This document shows positions 1 to 5,145 of a DNA stretch of 10,875 bases, piece after piece (position 1 is the first letter of the stretch; each line of letters opens with the position of its first letter). A model generated the notes under the pieces. That model had not been told where the DNA came from. It made no database searches and worked only from the letters and a program-made list of their open reading frames with translations. The position numbers and the translations under genes were made by a program. The stretch comes from JAVVUJ01 sp964582545 (GTDB lineage Bacteria; Bacillota; Clostridia; Peptostreptococcales; Anaerovoracaceae). The DNA is taken from positions 1-10,875 of the forward strand of contig CAZOSB010000051.1 of the NCBI GenBank assembly GCA_964582545.1. The letters run 5' to 3'.

Positions 1-3
1 AAA

Positions 4-801
4 GTGAACATTATTGTATGCATAAAACAAGTACCAAATACCAATGAGGTAAGAGTTAATCAAGAAACAGGAACTCTAATGAGAGAAGGTGTTCCAAGCA
101 TTATTAATCCTGACGATCAAAATGCTTTGGAAGCAGCGTTAGAGTTAAAAGATCAATATGGAGGAAAAGTGACAGCAATTACTATGGGTCCTTATCAATC
201 CACAGTAATATTAAGAGAAGCATTAGCCATGGGTTGCGATAAAGGTATCCTTGTTTCAGATAGATCTTTCGCAGGTTCTGATACATGGGCAACATCCACC
301 ATACTGGCGGCGGCCATAGAAAAAATACATGACTTTGATGTGATATTTTGCGGAAGACAAGCTATTGATGGCGACACGGCACAAGTAGGCCCTGAAACTG
401 CTGAATTTTTAAATATCTCTCAAGTAACATACGGAAAGCATATTGAAATCAAAGAAGGAAATGCAGTTATAACTCGCCATACAGAAGAAGGGGACTACGT
501 GATTCAATCCCAGTTACCCGTATTGATTACTGCCATCAAAGAACTCAATGAACCCAGATTACCAAGCGTAAAAGGGATATATAGGGCTTTTGATGAAGGT
601 CTCATAGAAACTTGGAGTTTAAAAGAGCTTGAGGTTGATTCAACACAGATTGGATTAAAAGCATCACCTACAAACGTATATAAAACTTTTGTACCGGTAA
701 AAGTGAAGAATAATAAAATCTATGAAGAAATGAATGTTAAAGATTCTGTTAATAGCTTAATGGGTGAATTAATGAAGTTAAATCTGATTGAAAGGAATTA
801 A
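4..801 (+). CDS. etfB: Electron transfer flavoprotein, beta subunit
   Basis: This is the small subunit of the soluble ETF heterodimer, which passes electrons between acyl-CoA dehydrogenases and other carriers. The 265-residue length is normal for the family. The protein begins with the typical EtfB start MNIIVCIKQVPNT, using a GTG codon at position 4. The ribosome-binding site would lie left of the window, so the start is inferred from family resemblance. Visible landmarks are NPDDQNALEAAL near residue 35, AGSDTWATS near residue 90, and the nucleotide-binding loop GRQAIDGDTAQVGPE at 117-131. From family knowledge, the DGDTAQVGP form of this loop is common in ETFs of anaerobes, including electron-bifurcating ones that carry a second FAD instead of AMP. 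That this one bifurcates is only an inference. The stop codon directly abuts the etfA start. Confidence 0.95.
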   Translation: MNIIVCIKQVPNTNEVRVNQETGTLMREGVPSIINPDDQNALEAALELKDQYGGKVTAITMGPYQSTVILREALAMGCDKGILVSDRSFAGSDTWATSTILAAAIEKIHDFDVIFCGRQAIDGDTAQVGPETAEFLNISQVTYGKHIEIKEGNAVITRHTEEGDYVIQSQLPVLITAIKELNEPRLPSVKGIYRAFDEGLIETWSLKELEVDSTQIGLKASPTNVYKTFVPVKVKNNKIYEEMNVKDSVNSLMGELMKLNLIERN

Positions 802-1851
802 TTGCAAATGAAACGAGCAAAGGTAAATAAAAAAACAAACTTAAAGGAATATAAAGGGATTTTAGTAATAGGTGAGATACTCAATAGCCATATTCACCCT
901 GTGACCATAGAACTGATAGGAGAAGGTATTAAGCTGTCAAAAGAAACAGGGAGTCAATTGGCCGTTACGATTGCGGGGTTTGAAATTGACTCTATCGTTC
1001 AAGAACTCAGCCATTACCAAGCAGATTGCATCTACTATATGGAGGATCCTTTACTGAAAGATTTTTCCACGGAGGGGATGGTAGCCGCCTATGAAACTAT
1101 TATCGACAAGATGAAACCTGAAGTTGTACTGATAGGCGCCACACCTATTGGAAGAGATATTGCGCCAAGACTTGCAGGCCGAATAGGCACTGGACTGACA
1201 GCAGACTGTACTAAGTTAGAAATAGACCCTTTAGACGGAAAACTCCTGCAAACTAGACCTGCTTTTGGAGGAAACCTCATGGCTACCATAGTTTGCCCCA
1301 ATAATCGTCCCCAGATGTCTACCGTGAGACCTGGGGTAATGGAAAAAGCAGTTTATCAAAAACATAAACATTCATTAATTGAAAAAATTACTTTACATTT
1401 GAGAAGAGAATCTATTCGAACTTGCCTTTTAGAAAAAATTCCTTTGACAAAACAATCGGTAAACTTGATCGATGCTAAAATCATTGTATCCGGTGGTCGA
1501 GGGCTGAAAGCAAAAGAGGGGTTTCAACTGATAGAAGATCTGGCTCAAACATTAAAAGGAGAAGTGGGTTCCTCTAGGGCAGCGGTGGATGCAGGGTGGA
1601 TAGATCATACCCATCAGGTGGGACAGACAGGTACAACAGTGAGACCGGATATTTATATTGCTTGTGGAATTTCAGGAGCCATTCAGCATTTGGCTGGCAT
1701 GAAGGAATCCAAATATATCATCGCTATCAATAAAGACCGCAATGCTCCCATTTTTAATACTTGTGATTATGGTATCGTAGGGGATTTGTACGAGGTGATA
1801 CCTACTATGATTTCATATTTAAAAGAAAAAGGAGATTTTGTTCATGAATGA
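802..1851 (+). CDS. etfA: Electron transfer flavoprotein, alpha subunit
   Basis: This is the large, FAD-carrying subunit of ETF and the partner of the EtfB encoded just upstream. The N-terminal half (to about residue 205) is the adenine-nucleotide alpha-hydrolase-like domain. The C-terminal FAD domain (about 225-345) shows SGGRGL, SSRAAVDAGW, QVGQTGTTV and the ETF-alpha signature IYIACGISGAIQHLAGM at 284-300, followed by INKD and DYGIVGD. No cysteine-rich ferredoxin-like extension is present at the N terminus, unlike some acetogen EtfA proteins. The start is uncertain. TTG at 802 follows the etfB stop with no gap and lies 5 nt after AAAGGA (791-796). ATG at 808 is 11 nt from the same site and would shorten the protein by two residues. 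The 3' end overlaps the next gene by 8 nt, indicating one operon. Confidence 0.95.
   Translation: MQMKRAKVNKKTNLKEYKGILVIGEILNSHIHPVTIELIGEGIKLSKETGSQLAVTIAGFEIDSIVQELSHYQADCIYYMEDPLLKDFSTEGMVAAYETIIDKMKPEVVLIGATPIGRDIAPRLAGRIGTGLTADCTKLEIDPLDGKLLQTRPAFGGNLMATIVCPNNRPQMSTVRPGVMEKAVYQKHKHSLIEKITLHLRRESIRTCLLEKIPLTKQSVNLIDAKIIVSGGRGLKAKEGFQLIEDLAQTLKGEVGSSRAAVDAGWIDHTHQVGQTGTTVRPDIYIACGISGAIQHLAGMKESKYIIAINKDRNAPIFNTCDYGIVGDLYEVIPTMISYLKEKGDFVHE
1830..1834 (+). promoter_or_regulatory. Ribosome-binding site deciding the MaoC gene start
   Basis: AGGAG lies 9 nt before ATG 1844 but only 3 nt before the alternative TTG at 1838. This spacing favours ATG 1844 as the start of the MaoC-type gene. The site sits inside the end of etfA. 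Confidence 0.7.
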
Positions 1852-2293
1852 TCAAATAAATGAAAATAGCTTAAATATGAGTGGATATTCCATTGATGAA
1901 ATACATGTGGGCATGAAACGTTCGTTTAGTAAAACTGTAACGGAATCCGATATATTTGCTTTTGCAGGAATAACTGGTGATATGAATCCTGTTCATATGA
2001 ATAGTGAATACGCTAAAACCACTAGATTTGGCGAGCGTATTGCCCATGGCATGTTGACTGCTTCCTTTTTTTCCACAATTGTAGGAATGTGCCTTTCAGG
2101 CGCAGATGCAATTTATCTTGGGCAAAACTTAGAGTTTCGATTGCCGGTTAAGATTGGAGATACCATTACAGCTACGGGCGAAGTTACCAAAATTATAACA
2201 CAAAAAAAGATCATCCATGTTTATATGACTGCAACCAATCAAAGAAAAGAAGTGGTGGTTTGCGGCGAAGGAAAAGTTATGGCTACAAAATAG
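1844..2293 (+). CDS. MaoC-family (R)-specific enoyl-CoA hydratase / 3-hydroxyacyl-CoA dehydratase
   Basis: This 149-residue single hot-dog-fold protein belongs to the MaoC/PhaJ hydratase-2 family. That family interconverts trans-2-enoyl-CoA and (R)-3-hydroxyacyl-CoA in the cytoplasm. The hydratase-2 motif is plain: FAGITGDMNPVHMNSEYA, with the catalytic pair expected at Asp46 and His51. It is followed by FGERIAHGML (residues 62-71) and the C-terminal strand region LEFRLPVKIGDTITATGEV. The gene overlaps etfA by 8 nt, so translation is probably coupled, and it is the last gene of the operon before a hairpin. Linkage to etfBA points to acyl-CoA metabolism: hydratase and acyl-CoA dehydrogenase steps share the enoyl-CoA intermediate. 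Chain length and direction cannot be told from sequence. No exact gene symbol is assigned because PhaJ-like and 3-hydroxybutyryl-CoA dehydratase-like proteins share this motif. Confidence 0.88.
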   Translation: MNDQINENSLNMSGYSIDEIHVGMKRSFSKTVTESDIFAFAGITGDMNPVHMNSEYAKTTRFGERIAHGMLTASFFSTIVGMCLSGADAIYLGQNLEFRLPVKIGDTITATGEVTKIITQKKIIHVYMTATNQRKEVVVCGEGKVMATK

Positions 2294-2295
2294 AT

Positions 2296-2334
2296 GAGGA
2301 GTGGTAATTTTATAATATGGAATTATCAAACCTC
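2296..2334. terminator. Candidate bidirectional terminator hairpin between convergent genes
   Basis: A symmetric inverted repeat fills the 48-nt gap between the stop codons of the MaoC gene and hisJ. GAGG (2296-2299) pairs with CCTC (2331-2334) and TGGTAATT (2302-2309) pairs with AATTATCA (2321-2328), with one G-T wobble. A 2x2 internal loop separates the stems and an 11-nt loop caps them. The tails are only moderately T-rich: TATTTG on the + strand, ATCTATTTTG on the - strand. The location is exactly where a shared terminator is expected. The weak U-tracts lower confidence. Confidence 0.5.
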
Positions 2335-2341
2335 TATTTGC

Positions 2342-3136
2342 TTATAATCTATGGAAAGTCGGTTGGCGTTGGTCAAAGGTGGCAACATACTTGAGACCGA
2401 CGCTTTTTATCAATTCCCGGGCGTTATCCAGCTTATGATTTAGGTCATTTGGGCGATGGGCATCGGAACCGGTAGTGACGATTTCTCCCCCTAGTTCTCT
2501 AAATTTCTTAAGAATTTCTAAAGAAGGAGTCGTGCGATGACCAAGACCATAGCGATAGCTGGAAGTATTGATTTCCAAGCCTTTTCCATCTTTCACAATC
2601 AGTCTTAATATTTGCTCTACCATATCCATGTAGATGCTGTCATCTGGTATGGAATCTGCATATCGATCGATGATGTTAAAATGCCCTATTACATCGTAAT
2701 CCTTGTATGACGTGAGACAATCATACATGTATTGATAGAAAGCCTGATAGGAAGCCTCTATGCTACGATCTGCAAAATATTGATCTCCATAGAGATCATA
2801 ACCCTCGGCACAATGAAAGGATCCTATGACAAAATCATAGGGATAATCGCTCACTGCCTGAGCACACGCAGTTAAGGTGTTTCCATGTTGGATTCCTATT
2901 TCAATGCCTTTAATTACCTTAATCTTACCTTTGAATTCCTCAACCAACGTTTCCAATTCTCTATGGTACTTTGAAAAATCAATGGTGAAAGGGAATTGTG
3001 GATCGGGGTAATTGGGGTCAAAGTGGTCAGTGATGGCAATTTCCTGAAGCCCTTCCTCATAAGCTCTCTGCACCATATCTCTCATGGGCACTGAGCAGTC
3101 ATCGGAAAAGCTACTATGGTTATGATAATCAAACAT
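2342..3136 (-). CDS. hisJ: Histidinol-phosphatase, PHP (HisJ/HisK) family
   Basis: This 264-residue cytoplasmic metal-dependent phosphoesterase of the PHP superfamily is predicted to remove phosphate from L-histidinol phosphate, the penultimate step of histidine synthesis. The PHP metal-site motifs are all present in order: HNH (5-7), ITDH (35-38), Glu79 in GIEIG, His108 in GSFH, His152 in GHFN and GSDAH (223-227). The length matches HisJ proteins. ATG at 3136 has a good ribosome-binding site, AAAGGAG on the - strand, 9 nt upstream. The gene stands alone, convergent with the etf/MaoC operon and divergent from the sigma-factor operon. No other his gene is in view, so the substrate rests on family resemblance. 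Other PHP phosphoesterases are possible but less likely given the HisJ-like spacing. Confidence 0.88.
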   Translation of the reverse strand: MFDYHNHSSFSDDCSVPMRDMVQRAYEEGLQEIAITDHFDPNYPDPQFPFTIDFSKYHRELETLVEEFKGKIKVIKGIEIGIQHGNTLTACAQAVSDYPYDFVIGSFHCAEGYDLYGDQYFADRSIEASYQAFYQYMYDCLTSYKDYDVIGHFNIIDRYADSIPDDSIYMDMVEQILRLIVKDGKGLEINTSSYRYGLGHRTTPSLEILKKFRELGGEIVTTGSDAHRPNDLNHKLDNARELIKSVGLKYVATFDQRQPTFHRL

Positions 3137-3508
3137 TTTGTCTTACTCCTTTACATAACGTGGATTAGGTAAACTTCTGTTTTTCTTTTGCTTTTAAGAT
3201 ATCTCTTTTATTTTTCACCAATATTTGATATAATTGTTTTTGAAAAATATCAATGATAAAAAATTGATTTAAATAAAATTTTAAAAAAAATTTTGAAATA
3301 CTTGTACCAATGGAAAACTACTATGATCTTCATTGAAAATTTTTTATATAAAAAATAAACAAAAAAATATATTAAAAAAATTATAACAAAAAAATGAAGA
3401 TAAATAAAGGGCACTCAAAAAAAATTACCTTAGAAATATATAATTTTTACAATGACATAAAGAACTTTGTTGAACAAAAAGATAAAAGAGCAAGGGATTT
3501 ACTTTATT
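3137..3508. other. A+T-rich divergent intergenic region
   Basis: About 370 bases separate hisJ (-) from the sigma-factor gene (+). From about 3180 to 3470 the DNA is almost entirely A and T, with long A runs and several AT palindromes. It contains no supportable gene. It must carry the promoters of both flanking genes. A TATAAT lies at 3229-3234 and another at 3439-3444 (+ strand), but neither has a convincing -35 hexamer at 16-18 nt. No ECF-type promoter (TGAAAC with CGTC/CGTA about 16 nt on) was found upstream of the sigma gene, so self-activation cannot be claimed from the sequence. Confidence 0.6.
3339..3356. repeat. 18-bp perfect AT palindrome
   Basis: The sequence A, six T, ATAT, six A, T reads the same on both strands. 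It lies about 150 bases upstream of the sigma-factor start in the A+T-rich divergent region. It could be a protein-binding or DNA-bending site, but such palindromes arise easily in DNA this rich in A and T. Confidence 0.5.
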
Positions 3509-4108
3509 ATGATTTCAGATAGGAATGAAAAAACACTGATTAAAAATGCAAAAAATGGTGATACAGATGCTTTTGAGCAACTGATTTTGGGCTGTAAAGG
3601 AAAGGCCTACAACATCGCATTAAAATATATGAAAAATCAGGAAGATGCCTTGGATGTCTTACAGGAGAGCTTTATCAAAATCTTTAGGCACTTAAATAAA
3701 TTCCATGAAGAAAGCAAGTTTGATACCTGGGTTTACAGGATTGTTGTCAATACCTGTAACGATATGCTGAGGAAAAACAGCCACTATGCAAAGGATGTAC
3801 ATATTTACCAAAAGAATGGAGATGGCAGAGAGGAAATGATGGACTTTGTGGACACAGAGCCTACTCCGGAGGAAAGTATTCTTTATAAGGAAGGTTTTTC
3901 GCAAATTGAAAAGTGTTTGGAACGCTTGAATCAGGAGCATCGGGAAATTATTATTTTGAGAGATATTCAGGAAATGACCTATGAGGAAATTTGCCATATA
4001 TTGGATTGCAACATCGGTACTGTAAAGTCTCGTCTGAGCCGTGCTAGGATGAAACTGAGGGAAATCTATACAGATGCAAGGGAACAAAGCAAAGAATTAT
4101 TCGTCTAA
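3509..4108 (+). CDS. ECF-type RNA polymerase sigma factor (sigma-70 family, SigW/RpoE-like)
   Basis: This 199-residue alternative sigma factor directs RNA polymerase to a stress or envelope regulon. Region 2 spans about residues 21-88, with the core-binding helix EDALDVLQESFIKIFRHL and the -10-recognition part SKFDTWVYRIVVNTCND. A linker of about 40 residues follows, then region 4 (about 131-184) with helix-turn-helix MTYEEICHILDCNIGTVKSR. Regions 1.1 and 3 are absent, as expected for the ECF group. I chose ATG 3509 because AAGGGA (3492-3497) lies 11 nt upstream. The earlier in-frame TTG at 3467 has no visible ribosome-binding site. Thirty-five bases downstream begins a zinc-finger anti-sigma gene, the usual partner, so activity is probably controlled by sequestration at the membrane. 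The regulon cannot be deduced here. Confidence 0.92.
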   Translation: MISDRNEKTLIKNAKNGDTDAFEQLILGCKGKAYNIALKYMKNQEDALDVLQESFIKIFRHLNKFHEESKFDTWVYRIVVNTCNDMLRKNSHYAKDVHIYQKNGDGREEMMDFVDTEPTPEESILYKEGFSQIEKCLERLNQEHREIIILRDIQEMTYEEICHILDCNIGTVKSRLSRARMKLREIYTDAREQSKELFV

Positions 4109-4127
4109 AAGATAGAATGCAGGAGAT

Positions 4128-4134
4128 AAGGAGG
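4128..4134 (+). promoter_or_regulatory. Strong ribosome-binding site deciding the anti-sigma start
   Basis: AAGGAGG lies exactly 9 nt before ATG 4144. The upstream in-frame ATG at 4117 has no ribosome-binding site, so 4144 is the preferred start of the anti-sigma gene. Confidence 0.8.
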
Positions 4135-4143
4135 ATAGCGTTA

Positions 4144-5145
4144 ATGATTGAAAACAAAAAAAATCAATATATCATAAATTGTGAGCAGATGGAAGCATTG
4201 CTATCCCTTTATATGGATGGAATGACAACAGAGGATGAAAATTTCTGGATAGAAAGACATTTAGAGACCTGCCCCGCCTGTAAGCAGAGTCATGATGAGC
4301 TTTTGGAGGTTACAAACCTGCTAAAAGATTTGCCGCAACAGGAAGTTCCTGAGGAATTTGACCTTCGACTTAGGAATGCTTTACTGCAGGAAAGACCAGT
4401 TGATAAACGAGATGTGTCGAATTATCCAGGAAAGAAAAATAGGGCAAATTTGAGAGTTGCTGTCTCCATAGCCGCCATCTTTATGGTGGGACTTCTTTCC
4501 TTTATGTCCATAGATCAATTGAATATTCTGCAAAACAATGGAACAGATCAAGCTAGAGACGGACAGATAGTTAAGGAAAACCAGAGGAAGCAAGAGGACA
4601 CAGCAGTGGCTGATCATTCTCAGGTGGAAGAGGAAAAGGCATTAGAAATAGCCAGTGACTTAATTCATTTAACGAGAACAAAACAAAGTGGCGTAGTAGA
4701 AAGGGGAAATAACGGTGAGTATGATGGTATTGCTGATAGCGGCAGCGGCGGTGATTTTAATAATAGGAGCGGTAGTATTGATGACCTCAAAGTAGCAGGA
4801 GATATGGATGGAGGGAATATGGTTTCCAACCAACCCCTTTTAGCCGATGAAACTGTGCCTGTCCCAAATCAACCGCAGCCGGTATTGATGAGTGCAGCTC
4901 CTGAAAAGCAGGATTCAAAATCTGTTCCCGTTGGAGATAAAAAAGAATACGATGATTATTTAGCACTGATTCAGAAGGAATTGGAAGGTAAAAATTATAA
5001 GGTCAAAGCTTATGAAAAGAAAAATAATGGCGATTGGCAATTTAAAGTATTTATATTGAACAAAAATGATGATAATATAGTAGAAAAAGAAATTTTAATA
5101 TTAGGGCAAGGCGGTATGATAACAATATGGGAAAACGAATCGTAA
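4144..5145 (+). CDS. Membrane-anchored zinc-finger (ZAS) anti-sigma factor
   Basis: This is a 333-residue predicted anti-sigma factor for the ECF sigma encoded immediately upstream. The cytoplasmic N-terminal domain has the ZAS zinc motif: Cys13, His39, Cys43 and Cys46 (C-x25-H-x3-C-x2-C, with HLETCPAC). One transmembrane helix lies at about 103-123 (VAVSIAAIFMVGLLSFMSI), after a basic KKNRANLR segment, giving an N-in topology. The extracellular part has a charged, low-complexity linker (about 124-265) containing a Gly/Asp/Asn-rich stretch and a Pro-rich stretch. A compact C-terminal domain (about 266-333) with predicted alpha-beta character (YDDYLALIQKELEGKNYKV) follows; I do not recognise it. 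It is probably a sensor region controlling release of the sigma, perhaps by regulated proteolysis; this is inference. The last 19 nt overlap polA. Confidence 0.88.
   Translation: MIENKKNQYIINCEQMEALLSLYMDGMTTEDENFWIERHLETCPACKQSHDELLEVTNLLKDLPQQEVPEEFDLRLRNALLQERPVDKRDVSNYPGKKNRANLRVAVSIAAIFMVGLLSFMSIDQLNILQNNGTDQARDGQIVKENQRKQEDTAVADHSQVEEEKALEIASDLIHLTRTKQSGVVERGNNGEYDGIADSGSGGDFNNRSGSIDDLKVAGDMDGGNMVSNQPLLADETVPVPNQPQPVLMSAAPEKQDSKSVPVGDKKEYDDYLALIQKELEGKNYKVKAYEKKNNGDWQFKVFILNKNDDNIVEKEILILGQGGMITIWENES

Noticed and set aside
3225..3253. TTGATA followed 17 nt later by TATCAA as a promoter for the sigma gene
   Set aside because: The -10 matches poorly and it lies about 250 nt from the start in DNA where such matches are frequent by chance.
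3137..3508. Search for an ECF autoregulatory promoter (TGAAAC ... CGTC)
   Set aside because: TGAAA-like strings occur, but none has a CGTC/CGTA-type element at the right distance on the + strand.
3692..4087. A - strand reading frame of 131 codons
   Set aside because: It is fully antisense to the well-supported sigma-factor gene and has no domain features.
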